Shown: positions 41,757 to 51,176, counted from the stretch's first letter. The stretch: 64,000 nucleotides of DNA from Pseudomonas sp. P8_229 (GCF_034008635.1 NZ_CP125378.1:2036001-2100000); one strand, 5' to 3'. Translations and numbers: made by a program. The notes: generated by a model from the letters alone, not told the origin.

Positions 41757-41894
41757 CCTTGGACGCGCGCGGACGCGCCGGTGCAGAACCGTCGCACCGC
41801 CCGGCTGTCTGACGACCGGACTGGCGCCGCTTCCGCGCACCAGCAACACTCATCACCACGCAACGTTCACCCTGCACAAATAGAGGATTCCCAC

Positions 41895-42794
41895 ATGCTA
41901 TGGAAAAAAGGCCGACGCAGTGACAACGTCGTCGACGCCCGGGGTGATGAAGGCGACAGCGGTGGCGGTGGCGGTGGCATGCGTTTCGGTGGCGGCAAGG
42001 GCCTGAGCCTCGGGGCGATTCTGCTGATCGTCGGCATCGGCTGGATCACCGGACAGGACCCTTTGCAGATCCTCGGCCAGCTCACCGGGCAGATGACCGA
42101 GCAATCGGCACCGGCCACGACGCAAACCCGCCAGGCGCCACCGGCCAATGACCAACAGGCCGAATTCGTCCGCTCGATCCTGGGCGACACCGAAGACACC
42201 TGGGGTGCGATCTTCCAGCAGGCCGGGCGCCAATATAAGGACCCGACCCTGGTGCTGTTCAGCAACCGGGTGAATTCCGCCTGCGGTCTGGCCACCTCGG
42301 CCACCGGCCCGTTCTATTGCCCGGCGGATCAGAAAGTCTATCTGGACATGGCGTTCTTCCAGGAAATGGCCCAGCGCTTCAAGGCCGCCGGCGACTTCGC
42401 CCAGGCCTACGTGATCGCGCACGAAGTCGGCCACCATGTGCAGACGCTGCTCGGCGTCTCGGCGAAAATTCAGGCCGCGCGCCAGCAGGGTCGGCAGATG
42501 CAGGGCGATGGCGGTTTGCTGGTGCGTCAGGAATTGCAGGCCGACTGCCTGGCCGGCGTCTGGGCCTACCATGCGCAGAAGCGCCTGAACTGGCTGGAAC
42601 CCGGTGACGTCGAAGAAGCCTTGAACGCGGCCAACGCCATCGGTGATGATCGCCTGCAACAACAGGGTCAAGGCCGCGTAGTGCCGGACTCGTTTACCCA
42701 TGGTACGTCGGCGCAACGAGTGCGCTGGTTCAAAACCGGATTCGCCCAGGGCCAGGTCGGCCAGTGCGATACCTTTGCCGCGAAAAACCTGTAA
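41895..42794 (+). CDS. putative neutral zinc metallopeptidase (YpfJ family), second copy
   Basis: The 299-residue protein starts MLWKKGRRSDNVVD. A glycine-rich segment (SGGGGGGMRFGGGKG) precedes a single TM helix (LSLGAILLIVGIGWI). The periplasmic domain has HEVGHHVQ (from His176) and ELQADCLAGVWAYHAQKRL. Length and the Gly-rich linker make this copy the closer match to standard YpfJ proteins. GAGGATTC precedes ATG 41895. The hydrolase gene starts on the base after its stop, so the two are probably co-translated. Confidence 0.9.
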   Translation: MLWKKGRRSDNVVDARGDEGDSGGGGGGMRFGGGKGLSLGAILLIVGIGWITGQDPLQILGQLTGQMTEQSAPATTQTRQAPPANDQQAEFVRSILGDTEDTWGAIFQQAGRQYKDPTLVLFSNRVNSACGLATSATGPFYCPADQKVYLDMAFFQEMAQRFKAAGDFAQAYVIAHEVGHHVQTLLGVSAKIQAARQQGRQMQGDGGLLVRQELQADCLAGVWAYHAQKRLNWLEPGDVEEALNAANAIGDDRLQQQGQGRVVPDSFTHGTSAQRVRWFKTGFAQGQVGQCDTFAAKNL

Positions 42795-43748
42795 ATGCGC
42801 AAATGGCTTTTGGCTTTACTGATCATCGGCGGCAGTGCCCAGGCCGCCGGCGTCGATGCGATCAGTCCCGGGCGCCTGCAACTGAAGGCCGGGGAAATGG
42901 CCGTCGGCATCGGCCCGGCTCCGGAGAAGATCGAACGGGTGCTGATCGTCATTCACGGTCGTCTGCGCAATGCCGAGACCTATCGCAAAAGCGCCGAGAG
43001 CGCCGCCGAACTGGCCGGGCAAACCGCGCACACGCTGGTGATCGCTCCGCAGTTTCTCAACGAAAGTGACGTCGCCCTGTATTCCCTGCCGAACACGTTG
43101 TTGCGCTGGAAAGGCAACGAGTGGATGGGTGGCGGGTTATCCACAGGGCCGAACCCGCTGAGTTCCTACGCTGCACTGGACGAAATCGTCGCCCGGATCA
43201 GCGATCGCAAGCAGTTTCCGGATGTGCAGCAGATCGTGATTTTCGGCCATTCCGGTGGCGGTCAAGTGGTGCAGCGCTACGCCCTGCTCGCCAAGGATCA
43301 GCCGGCGCTGAAAGCCAACGGCATTCGTCTGCGGTATGTGGTGGCTAACCCGTCGTCGTACGCTTATTTCAATGAACAGCGGCCGGTGGCCTTCGATCAC
43401 GCACAGTGCCCGGGCTTCAATCGCTGGAAGTACGGTCTGAGCGACATGCCGGTGTACGCCGGTGGACAAACGCCGTTGCAGCTTGAAAGCAGTTACATCA
43501 AGCGCGAGGTGATTTATCTGCTCGGCCAGCAGGACATCGACCCGCAGCATCCGGCGCTGGACAAGAGTTGCGCCGCCGAAGCCCAGGGCGCGTATCGCCT
43601 GGAACGCGGCAAACTGTTTTTCGGCTACCTGCTGCGCCGCCATCCGGAAGGGGTCAATCAGCGGCTGGTCGAGGTGCCGGGGGTGGGGCATAACGGTGAT
43701 GGGATGCTGACGTCGCCGGAGGGGCAGAAGGCCCTGTTCGATCAGTAA
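42795..43748 (+). CDS. exported alpha/beta-hydrolase-like protein
   Basis: The 317-residue protein has a signal peptide (MRKWLLALLIIGGSAQA) and an alpha/beta-hydrolase core: oxyanion region VLIVIHGRLRNAET, nucleophile elbow FGHSGGGQV, and a C-terminal VPGVGHNGDGM containing the likely catalytic His. Substrate is unknown. It begins directly after the metallopeptidase stop (TAA then ATG), so function in the same periplasmic process is suggested. Confidence 0.85.
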   Translation: MRKWLLALLIIGGSAQAAGVDAISPGRLQLKAGEMAVGIGPAPEKIERVLIVIHGRLRNAETYRKSAESAAELAGQTAHTLVIAPQFLNESDVALYSLPNTLLRWKGNEWMGGGLSTGPNPLSSYAALDEIVARISDRKQFPDVQQIVIFGHSGGGQVVQRYALLAKDQPALKANGIRLRYVVANPSSYAYFNEQRPVAFDHAQCPGFNRWKYGLSDMPVYAGGQTPLQLESSYIKREVIYLLGQQDIDPQHPALDKSCAAEAQGAYRLERGKLFFGYLLRRHPEGVNQRLVEVPGVGHNGDGMLTSPEGQKALFDQ

Positions 43749-43774
43749 ATCCTTGCGGTGGCAGTTCTGGCCTC

Positions 43775-43859
43775 TTCGCGAGCAAGCCTGCTCCCACAGG
43801 GGGAGTGCATTCCCCCTGGATGAATGCGATCAAACTGTGGGAGCGGGCTTGCTCGCGAA
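43775..43859. repeat. REP doublet (GTGGGAGCGGGCTTGCTC type)
   Basis: The arms TTCGCGAGCAAGCCTGCTCC and TGTGGGAGCGGGCTTGCTCG have one mismatch. The loop contains a second complement (GAATGCAC-like against GTGCATTC). It is tail-to-tail between the hydrolase and HAD genes. Confidence 0.9.
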
Positions 43860-43884
43860 GGCAATCTGGCAGGCACCGAAGATC

Positions 43885-44478
43885 TCAGGCCGAAAGCATC
43901 TGCCGCAACGCCACACAATCCTGTGCATGCCAATCCGTCAGCTCCGGCCACGGGTTATCCGGCAAATTCACCAACACCGTCCGCGCCCCGGCCGCTCGCC
44001 CGCAATCCAGATCGAAGCGGTAATCACCGACCATCACCATCTCGCTGGCCGGCACCTTCCAGGCCTCGGCCAGTTTCAGCAACCCGCCAGGATGCGGCTT
44101 GGGCGGAGCTTCATCGCGGCCCAGTACATCTTCCACCGCGAAGCAGTCGGCCAGGCCAATCGCTTCGAGCGTCACATGCGCCAGCTCCCGTGCATTGCGC
44201 GTCAGGATGCCAAGGCGATAACCGCGCCCGTGCAGGTCGCGCACCAGCTCCACCGCTCCCGTCGCCGGTTTTGAACCCAGCGCCAGATCACGCTCATGCT
44301 CCAGCAGCCACGCATGCTTCGCTGCAGCTTCATCGGTCGGCAGCGCCGCGAGATGGGTGAGAATGTCGTCCTCGGGCGGAATCGCCAGCGCCACGCGGAT
44401 CGCTGCAAAATCGTGCACCGCGACGGTCAGGGTGCCGTCCATGTCGAACACCCAGTGCTTCACATCGCTCAGGCTCAT
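43885..44478 (-). CDS. HAD-superfamily hydrolase (phosphoglycolate-phosphatase-like)
   Basis: The 197-residue protein has HAD motif I WVFDMDGTLT, motif II LGILTRNARE, a Lys before GLLKLAEAW (KPHPGG) and motif IV MVGDYRFDLDCGRAAGA. It should be a phosphatase acting on a small metabolite, but the substrate is unknown. The ATG at 44478 overlaps the stop of the thioesterase gene in ATGA, so translation is coupled. Confidence 0.9.
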   Translation of the reverse strand: MSLSDVKHWVFDMDGTLTVAVHDFAAIRVALAIPPEDDILTHLAALPTDEAAAKHAWLLEHERDLALGSKPATGAVELVRDLHGRGYRLGILTRNARELAHVTLEAIGLADCFAVEDVLGRDEAPPKPHPGGLLKLAEAWKVPASEMVMVGDYRFDLDCGRAAGARTVLVNLPDNPWPELTDWHAQDCVALRQMLSA

Positions 44479-45344
44479 GCCCAATCCTTGCGGTGACGAA
44501 TCAAGCCTTCCTGGGTCACCGACGCCACCAGTTGCCCGGCGCGGTTGTACACGCTGCCACGGGAGAAGCCACGGGAATTGCCGGCCCACGGGCTGTCCAT
44601 CGCGTAGAGCAGCCAGTCATCGGCGCGCAGATCGTTGTGGAACCACAGCGCGTGATCGAGGCTGGCGACCTGCATGTCTTTCTGCCAGACCGACTTGCCG
44701 TGGGGCAGCATCGAGGTGGTCAGCAGGCCGAAGTCCGAGGCGTAGGCCAGCAGGTATTTGTGCAACGCCGGAATATCGGCCAGAGCACCGTCGGCACGGA
44801 ACCACACGTACTTCACCGGATCAGCCGGCTGCGGGTTGTACGGGTCCTTTTCGGTGACCGGGCGCACTTCAATTGGTTTCGGGCACAGCAGTTTTTCGCG
44901 CATGTGCTCGGGGATCAGATGCGCGCGTTGCTGGGTCAGTTCCAGCTCCGACGGCAGGTTTTCCGGGCCGACCACCACCGGCATCTGGCTCTGGTGCTCG
45001 AAGCCTTCCTCGTCGTACTGAAACGACGCGCTGCAGGTAAAGATCGGGTGCCCCTTCTGGATTGCCGTCACCCGGCGGGTGCTGAAGCTGCCGCCATCAC
45101 GCACGCGATCCACCGAATACACCACCGGCAACTTGGCATCGCCCGGGCGCAGGAAATAGCCATGCATCGAATGCACATGGCGCGCCTCTTCAACCGTCTG
45201 ACTGGCCGCCGACAGCGACTGGCCGAGCACCTGACCACCGAACAACTGACGGAAACCCAGGTCCTGGCTGCGGCCACGGAACAGGTTTTCCTCGATCGGC
45301 TCCAGGGTCAGCAGGTCGACCAGATCATCCAACACTTGGCTCAT
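44475..45344 (-). CDS. tesB: acyl-CoA thioesterase II
   Basis: The 289-residue double-hotdog protein matches TesB in length and motifs: LFRGRSQDLGFRQLFGGQVLGQ, HSMHGYFLRPGD, the late WFRADGAL, and SLDHALWFHND with the active-site Asp. It hydrolyses medium- and long-chain acyl-CoAs. AGGAGA lies upstream of ATG 45344. It forms a coupled pair with the HAD hydrolase. Confidence 0.95.
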   Translation of the reverse strand: MSQVLDDLVDLLTLEPIEENLFRGRSQDLGFRQLFGGQVLGQSLSAASQTVEEARHVHSMHGYFLRPGDAKLPVVYSVDRVRDGGSFSTRRVTAIQKGHPIFTCSASFQYDEEGFEHQSQMPVVVGPENLPSELELTQQRAHLIPEHMREKLLCPKPIEVRPVTEKDPYNPQPADPVKYVWFRADGALADIPALHKYLLAYASDFGLLTTSMLPHGKSVWQKDMQVASLDHALWFHNDLRADDWLLYAMDSPWAGNSRGFSRGSVYNRAGQLVASVTQEGLIRHRKDWA

Positions 45345-45449
45345 TCAGACTCTCCTCACACAACGCTATGCCGCGCAGTCTTGGCTGCGGCGGCCCATTC
45401 AGGTTCTGGCGCGAGCCACTGTCGCGCCATTGTAAACGTCCGTGTCGGC

Positions 45450-46019
45450 TTAGCCATGCAAGGTCTGTAGCCATTGCTCCCGGGTAATGCGATACAACAG
45501 ATGCCGACGCAACGGGTGATCGGCTGCAAGCTTGGGATGATCGAAATCATCGGCCGGATCGTGATGCATGCCAATCGCCTGCATGACTTTCTCCGACGGC
45601 AGATTGCTCTGCGCGGTGAAGGACACGATCTCCTTCAGCGCCAGCCGATCGAAACCTGCGCGCAATGCCGTCCAGGCCGCCTCACTGGCGTAGCCCAGGC
45701 CCCAATGTTCCTTGGCCAGACGCCAGCCGATTTCCACGGCCGGGGTGAATGGCGCCTCGAAGCCAACCACACCGAGGCCGGTAAACCCGATGAACTCGCC
45801 GCTGTCCTTGCGCTCCAGCGCCCACAGGCCGAAACCGTGCTCGGCAAAATGCCCGCGCACCCGGCCGATCATCGACGCACTTTCCAGACGACTCATCGGC
45901 GCCGGAAAATAGCGCATTACCTGAGGATCGGCGCACATCGCTGCAAATGCCGGCAAATCCTCGTCGCGCCACTGGCGCATCAACAGGCGTGCGCTTTCGA
46001 GTTCGTTTATCGGCTCCAT
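45450..46019 (-). CDS. GNAT acetyltransferase (RimJ/RimL-like)
   Basis: The 189-residue protein has the pattern of the Acetyltransf_3 group: ESARLLMRQWRDEDLPAF, FIGFTGLGVVGFE, EIGWRLAKEHWGLGYASEAA (acetyl-CoA loop) and NLPSEKVMQAIGM. It may acetylate a ribosomal protein N-terminus, a small metabolite or a drug; the target is unknown. GGAGGGG precedes ATG 46019. The frame is open further upstream, antisense to the deacetylase gene, but the start and family length fix the true gene here. Confidence 0.9.
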   Translation of the reverse strand: MEPINELESARLLMRQWRDEDLPAFAAMCADPQVMRYFPAPMSRLESASMIGRVRGHFAEHGFGLWALERKDSGEFIGFTGLGVVGFEAPFTPAVEIGWRLAKEHWGLGYASEAAWTALRAGFDRLALKEIVSFTAQSNLPSEKVMQAIGMHHDPADDFDHPKLAADHPLRRHLLYRITREQWLQTLHG

Positions 46020-46115
46020 CGTGCCCCTCCGTTTGCATGCCGCAAGTCTACATCGCTGGTAGGATCCTTCACGCTTTCCTACGTTCCTGATCCCACGTTC
46101 TGATAAGAAATCACC

Positions 46116-47036
46116 ATGCCTCTGCCGCTGATCTACCACGAAGACTACAGCCCCGAGTTTCCGGCGGATCACCGCTTTCCGATGGACAAGTTCCGCTTGC
46201 TGCGCGATCACCTGGTGGACAGCGGCCTGACCCGCGACGCCGACCTGCTGCGCCCGCAGATCTGCCCCAACGACATCCTCGCCCTCGCCCATGACCGTAG
46301 CTATATCGAACGCTACATGAGCGGCGAGTTGTCCCGCGAAGACCAGCGGCGCCTTGGCCTGCCGTGGAACGAAGCACTCGCCCGACGCACCGTGCGGGCC
46401 GTCGGCGGCTCGATTCTGGCGGCCGAAAAAGCCCTGGAACACGGACTGGCCTGCCACTTGGCAGGCGGCACGCACCACGCCCACTACGATTACCCGGCCG
46501 GGTTCTGCATCTTCAACGACCTGGCGATCATCAGCCATTACCTGCTGCAAAGCGGTCGGGTAAACCGCGTACTGATCTTCGATTGCGACGTGCATCAGGG
46601 CGATGGCACCGCGCGAATTCTGCATGACACGCCGGAGGCGATCACCGTTTCCCTGCACTGCGAAAAGAATTTTCCTGCACGTAAGGCCGAAAGCGACTGG
46701 GACATTCCACTGCCCAAAGGTATGGGCGACGCCGATTACCTGAAAGTGGTGGATGACACGCTCAACTACCTGTTGCCGCTGTATCAACCGGATCTGGTGC
46801 TGTACGACGCCGGGGTCGATGTGCACAAGGACGACGCCCTCGGTTATCTGCAGCTGACAGACACAGGCGTCGCCGCCCGCGATGAAAGCGTGATGCGCCA
46901 TTGCCTGGGCCGCGACATCCCGGTGGTCGGCGTCATTGGCGGTGGCTACAGCAAGGATCGCCACGCCCTCGCCCGCCGCCACGGCATCCTGCATCACAGC
47001 GCGCAGCGGGTCTGGCAGTCACTGGGTTGTCATTAA
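46116..47036 (+). CDS. histone deacetylase-family amidohydrolase
   Basis: The 306-residue zinc enzyme has a class-II-like active site: the His pair in LAGGTHHAHYDYPAGFCIFND, metal ligands Asp/His in FDCDVHQGDGT and Asp in YDAGVDVHKDDALG, and the late VIGGGYS. Bacterial members deacetylate acetyl-lysine, acetylpolyamines or other acetylamides. Its start is 96 bases from that of the divergent GNAT gene. The ribosome site before ATG 46116 is weak (AAGAAA). Confidence 0.92.
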   Translation: MPLPLIYHEDYSPEFPADHRFPMDKFRLLRDHLVDSGLTRDADLLRPQICPNDILALAHDRSYIERYMSGELSREDQRRLGLPWNEALARRTVRAVGGSILAAEKALEHGLACHLAGGTHHAHYDYPAGFCIFNDLAIISHYLLQSGRVNRVLIFDCDVHQGDGTARILHDTPEAITVSLHCEKNFPARKAESDWDIPLPKGMGDADYLKVVDDTLNYLLPLYQPDLVLYDAGVDVHKDDALGYLQLTDTGVAARDESVMRHCLGRDIPVVGVIGGGYSKDRHALARRHGILHHSAQRVWQSLGCH

Positions 47037-47173
47037 GGTGTGCTGCGTTACCCACAATGGCTGTGGAACGGCCTGTGGATAACCTGAGCGAAAGGGACTA
47101 CAGGCCACAGCGAACATGGCGTACAGCGTGGTGATCATTTTTTAACCACATACCGAATTCACCTCGATCTCCT

Positions 47174-47263
47174 TGTAGGAGTGAACCTGCTCGCGATGGC
47201 GCACTGACATTCAGCGTTTATGTCGTCTGATAAACCGCCATCGCGAGCAGGCTCACTCCTACA
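47174..47263. repeat. REP doublet (GTAGGAGTGAGCC type)
   Basis: The left arm TGTAGGAGTGAACCTGCTCG differs by one base from the right arm's complement. It lies between the deacetylase and flavoprotein genes, both rightward. Confidence 0.9.
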
Positions 47264-47317
47264 AAGGTCTGCGCTGTTAGAATGCGCGCCTTATCCCGCC
47301 ATACCGCAGCGCACGCC

Positions 47318-48559
47318 ATGACCCAGACATCCGCCCCCCTCCCCGCTCACGTCACCATCATCGGCGGTGGCCCCGCCGGCCTGATGGCCGCCGAAGTGCT
47401 GAGTCAGGCCGGCGTGCGCGTCGACCTGTACGACGGCATGCCGTCGGTGGGGCGCAAGTTTCTGCTGGCCGGGGTCGGCGGCATGAACATCACCCATTCC
47501 GAAGCCTACCCGGCGTTTCTCTCACGCTACGCCGAACGCGCACCGCAGATCGCGCCGTTGCTGCGCGCCTTTGACGCCGATGCGTTGTGCCGCTGGATTC
47601 ATGAACTGGGCATCGAGACCTTTATCGGCAGTTCCGGCCGGGTGTTCCCCACCGACATGAAAGCCGCCCCGTTGCTGCGTGCCTGGCTCAAGCGCCTGCG
47701 CGATAGTGGCGTCGTTATCCACACCCGCCATCGCTGGCTCGGCTGGGATGAACACGGCGCACTGCGTATCGCCAGCCCCGACGGCGAAATCACCCTGAAG
47801 CCCGACGCCACCCTGCTCGCCCTCGGCGGCGGCAGTTGGTCGCGCCTGGGTTCAGATGGCGCATGGATGCTGCCGCTGGAGCAAAAAGGCGTAGGACTGG
47901 CGCCATTGCAGCCGAGCAATTGCGGCTTCGAGGTGCAGGCCTGGAGCGATTTGCTTGTGAGCAAATTCGCCGGCGCACCGCTGAAAAATGTCGCGATCGG
48001 TTTGAACGACGATATCCCGCGCTTGGGCGAATGCGTGATCACCGCAACAGGCGTTGAAGGCAGCCTGATCTACGCACTGTCGGCGCCGATTCGCGAGGCG
48101 ATCAACGCGCATGGCTCCGCCACGGTGCACATCGACCTGCTGCCGGGCCGGCCTGTGGATAAATTGCAGGCGGCACTGAGCAAACCGCGAGGTTCACGCT
48201 CGATGGCCAAGCATCTGCACAGTCAGGTCGGGATCGATGGGGTGAAAGCGGCGTTGTTGCGTGAATTGACTGACGCGGCAACCTTTGCCGACCCGGCGCT
48301 GTTGGCCCGGGCGCTCAAGGCGTTGCCGTTGACCCTGGTGAAAACCCGTCCGCTGGACGAAGCGATCAGCAGCGCCGGTGGCGTGACGTTCGAGGCGATG
48401 GATGAGCGCTTGATGCTCAAGGCGTTGCCGGGGGTGTTTTGCGCAGGGGAGATGCTGGACTGGGAGGCGCCGACGGGCGGCTATCTGCTGACGGGGTGCT
48501 TTGCCAGTGGGCGGGCTGCGGGGTTTGGGCTGTTGGAGTGGTTGCAGCGCAAGGGCTGA
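47318..48559 (+). CDS. TIGR03862-type flavoprotein (HI0933/BaiN family)
   Basis: The 413-residue FAD protein has an N-terminal Rossmann motif VTIIGGGPAGLMAAEVLSQ, GRKFLLAGVGGMNITHSE, SSGRVFPTDMKA, and a C-terminal FCAGEMLDWEAPTGGYLL, all typical of this family of predicted NAD(P)/FAD oxidoreductases. Cellular role is unknown. ATG 47318 is chosen because it precedes the Rossmann motif at the usual distance; no strong ribosome site is visible, and a start at 47282 is possible. Confidence 0.87.
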   Translation: MTQTSAPLPAHVTIIGGGPAGLMAAEVLSQAGVRVDLYDGMPSVGRKFLLAGVGGMNITHSEAYPAFLSRYAERAPQIAPLLRAFDADALCRWIHELGIETFIGSSGRVFPTDMKAAPLLRAWLKRLRDSGVVIHTRHRWLGWDEHGALRIASPDGEITLKPDATLLALGGGSWSRLGSDGAWMLPLEQKGVGLAPLQPSNCGFEVQAWSDLLVSKFAGAPLKNVAIGLNDDIPRLGECVITATGVEGSLIYALSAPIREAINAHGSATVHIDLLPGRPVDKLQAALSKPRGSRSMAKHLHSQVGIDGVKAALLRELTDAATFADPALLARALKALPLTLVKTRPLDEAISSAGGVTFEAMDERLMLKALPGVFCAGEMLDWEAPTGGYLLTGCFASGRAAGFGLLEWLQRKG

Positions 48560-48576
48560 AGACCGAGGTGCACCCA

Positions 48577-48640
48577 ATCGCGAGCAGGCTCACTCCTACA
48601 GGGGAATGCGTTCCAATGTAGGAGTGAGCCTGCTCGCGAT
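48577..48640. repeat. REP doublet (GTAGGAGTGAGCC type)
   Basis: Perfect 24-base arms (48577-48600 and 48617-48640) enclose a short 16-base loop. It lies tail-to-tail between the flavoprotein and rhlE genes. Confidence 0.92.
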
Positions 48641-48665
48641 AGCGGTCTGACAAGTGCAGCGAATA

Positions 48666-50006
48666 CTACGGTTTGCGCTTGCGCGGCCCGGTATTGAACA
48701 CCGGCACTTTACGCACAGGCTTGATCGAAGGTTCCGGCGCCTGCGTCTCGCCGCTGTCGACCCACTTGCCGAGATTGCGCTTGCCGCCACCGCCGCCTGA
48801 TGCCTTCGGCTTTTTCGGTTTCTTTGGCTTCTTGATCACCTGACCGCTGGCATCGGTATCCGGCACGCGGTGCTCAGGCTCGAAATCCGGCTCGTTCTGA
48901 CGCTTGAGCGTCTGGCGAGTCAGCATTTCAATCGCCGACAACATGTTCACTTCATCCGCGCACACCAGCGAGATCGCCTCGCCCGTAGCGCCAGCACGGC
49001 CGGTACGACCGATGCGGTGAATGTAATCCTCGGCCACGATCGGCAAGTCGAAGTTGACCACCAGCGGCAGGTCTTCGATGTCCAGACCACGGGCAGCCAC
49101 GTCGGTCGCTACCAGAATCTGCACTTCACTGAGCTTGAAACGATCCAGAGCACGCTGACGGGTCGCCTGCGGCTTGTCGCCATGGATGCCGTCGGCGTTC
49201 ACGCCCAGGCCCTGGAGTTTTTCCACCAGCGCGTCCACGCCGTTGCGGGTCTTGGCGAACACCAGCACTTGCTTCCACTTGTTCTTGCGCATCAGGTGCA
49301 CGAACAGTTCCGGCTTGCGCTTCTTGTCCACCGTCACCACCCACTGCTTGACGGTGTTTGCAGCGACGTTGCGCGGGCTGACTTCGACGCTCAGCGGATC
49401 GTTGAGCATCTGCCCGGCCAGCAGGCGAATGTCATCGGAGAAGGTCGCGGAGAACAGCAGCGTCTGGCGCTTCTTCGGCAGCATGCGGTAAATGTTCGCC
49501 AGTTCTTCGGAGAAGCCCAGGTCGAGCATACGGTCGGCTTCATCCAGCACCAGGGTTTGCAACTGATCGAGTTTCAACGCGTTCTGACGGAACAGGTCGA
49601 TCAAGCGACCAGGCGTGGCGACAAGCACATCAACGCCGCCGCGTAGCTTCATCATCTGCGGGTTGATGCTGACGCCGCCGTACACCGCATAAGTGCGCAA
49701 TGGCAGGTTTTCAGCGTATTGGCGCACCGACTCATGAACCTGCTCCGCCAGCTCGCGGGTCGGTACCAAAATCAGCGCACGCGCCGAATTAGCGGCCACT
49801 TTCGGCCCTTCCATGGCCAGCAACTGCAGCAGCGGCAAGGCGAAACCGGCGGTCTTGCCGGTGCCGGTCTGGGCCGCAGCCATCAGGTCGCGACCGGCCA
49901 GAACGGCCGGAATGGCTTGCGCCTGGACCGGCGTTGGAGTCTGGTAGCCGAGCGTCTCGAGGGAGCGCAGCAAGGGTTCGATCAGGCCAAGGGTGGCGAA
50001 AGTCAT
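48666..50006 (-). CDS. rhlE: DEAD-box RNA helicase RhlE
   Basis: The 446-residue protein has all helicase motifs: Q motif TPTPVQAQAIP, Walker A AQTGTGKT, PTRELAEQV, TPGRLID, DEAD in VLDEADRMLDLG, SAT, and domain 2 with VATDVAARGLDIEDL and HRIGRTGRAG. A basic tail with lysine/proline repeats (KKPKKPKKPKAS) and Gly-rich stretch likely binds RNA. RhlE acts in RNA turnover and ribosome assembly. The start at 50006 gives MTFATLGL, the family standard. Confidence 0.95.
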   Translation of the reverse strand: MTFATLGLIEPLLRSLETLGYQTPTPVQAQAIPAVLAGRDLMAAAQTGTGKTAGFALPLLQLLAMEGPKVAANSARALILVPTRELAEQVHESVRQYAENLPLRTYAVYGGVSINPQMMKLRGGVDVLVATPGRLIDLFRQNALKLDQLQTLVLDEADRMLDLGFSEELANIYRMLPKKRQTLLFSATFSDDIRLLAGQMLNDPLSVEVSPRNVAANTVKQWVVTVDKKRKPELFVHLMRKNKWKQVLVFAKTRNGVDALVEKLQGLGVNADGIHGDKPQATRQRALDRFKLSEVQILVATDVAARGLDIEDLPLVVNFDLPIVAEDYIHRIGRTGRAGATGEAISLVCADEVNMLSAIEMLTRQTLKRQNEPDFEPEHRVPDTDASGQVIKKPKKPKKPKASGGGGGKRNLGKWVDSGETQAPEPSIKPVRKVPVFNTGPRKRKP

Positions 50007-50071
50007 GGGAATACCGTAGGAAAAATCAGCGCGGTTGCGCAAAACAAGGGTGCAATGGCGCGCAGTTTACC

Positions 50072-51013
50072 CTAATTCACACGTTGCTCAGTCGCAATGG
50101 CTGACTTCGGCGCCTCCACGACGAGCGGCTGCGCCGGCCGCCGCCACTGCGGCAGACCGATCAGCACCACCGCACTGATGATCACCAGCATCGCCAGCGC
50201 TTCTTCCATGCCGATGGTCTCGCCGACAAACACGATCCCCAGCAATACCGCCACCGCCGGGTTGACGTAGGCATAACTGGTGGCCGCTGCCGGACGCACG
50301 TGCTTGAGCAGGTACATGTAGGAATTGAAGGCGATGATCGAGCCGAAGAAGATCAGGTACGCCAACGCCATCCAGCCTTCCACCGGCGGCACGGCTTGCA
50401 GGTGTTCGCCACTCACCGCGCTGCCGATCAGCAGCACCACGCCCCCCACCAGCATCTCCACGGCACTGGCCATCGCCCCTTGCGGCAGCGGCAGGTGTTT
50501 GCTCCAGACCGAGCCGAACGCCCAGATCGCCGCCGCGAAAATCAGCAAAGCCGCGCCCATGGGGCTCGATTGCAGGTTGGAGCCCATGTTGAGCATGGCG
50601 ATACCGATAATCCCCAATGCCACCCCGGCCCACTCCAGCCGCGTATTGCGCGCGCCCCAGAAATACCCGCAGAGCAAAGTGAACAACGGCACCGTCGCCA
50701 CCGCCAGTGCCGCCACACCGGAAGCCACGCCCGTGTGCTCGGCCACACTCACCGCGCCGTTACCGAAGCTAAGCAGCAAAATCCCGATGATCCCCGCCGC
50801 TTTCCACTGCGCCCAGGTCGGTGCCGGCGCCCCGCGCCAGCGCAGGAAGGCGTACATCAGGCTGCCAGCAATCACAAAGCGTACCCCGCCGAGCATCAGC
50901 GGCGGCCAGTATTCGACGCCAATGCGAATCACCAGATAGGTCGATCCCCAAATCACATACAGCGCGAAAAACGCGGCGATCAACGGCAAGGAAAAACGGC
51001 GCAAGGCAGGCAT
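50072..51013 (-). CDS. DMT-family exporter (EamA, YedA-like)
   Basis: The 313-residue protein has ten TM helices. The first half has IWGSTYLVIRIGVEYWPPLMLGG and the second has YLIFFGSIIAFNSYMYLLKHV and SYAYVNPAVAVLLGIVFVGE, close to the YedA subfamily. It is divergent from an Lrp-type regulator 163 bases away, an arrangement often seen for amino-acid exporters under Lrp control. The start at 51013 (MPALRRF) fits; a longer in-frame start would cover the promoter. Confidence 0.88.
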   Translation of the reverse strand: MPALRRFSLPLIAAFFALYVIWGSTYLVIRIGVEYWPPLMLGGVRFVIAGSLMYAFLRWRGAPAPTWAQWKAAGIIGILLLSFGNGAVSVAEHTGVASGVAALAVATVPLFTLLCGYFWGARNTRLEWAGVALGIIGIAMLNMGSNLQSSPMGAALLIFAAAIWAFGSVWSKHLPLPQGAMASAVEMLVGGVVLLIGSAVSGEHLQAVPPVEGWMALAYLIFFGSIIAFNSYMYLLKHVRPAAATSYAYVNPAVAVLLGIVFVGETIGMEEALAMLVIISAVVLIGLPQWRRPAQPLVVEAPKSAIATEQRVN

Positions 51014-51176
51014 GGGCAGCTCGAATGTCAGAGGTAGCGGATGAATTATTCTAGAAAGGCCGGCGTGCAAAAATAAGCTACAAAACCTGTTTATAGCGCC
51101 GGTACACTTTTGAAAGAACGGAGATCGGCGGGATAAACAGCGATTTCGAAAGTCTGGCAATTTAAGGAGTCCGGCC

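Noticed and set aside
46020..46997. extension of the GNAT reading frame by about 326 codons upstream
   Set aside because: It runs antisense through the deacetylase gene, and the GNAT domain and its GGAGGGG ribosome site fix the start at 46019.
51060..51102. inverted repeat CCGGCG/CGCCGG between the exporter and Lrp genes
   Set aside because: The arms are six bases with a loop of over 30, which is expected by chance in GC-rich DNA.
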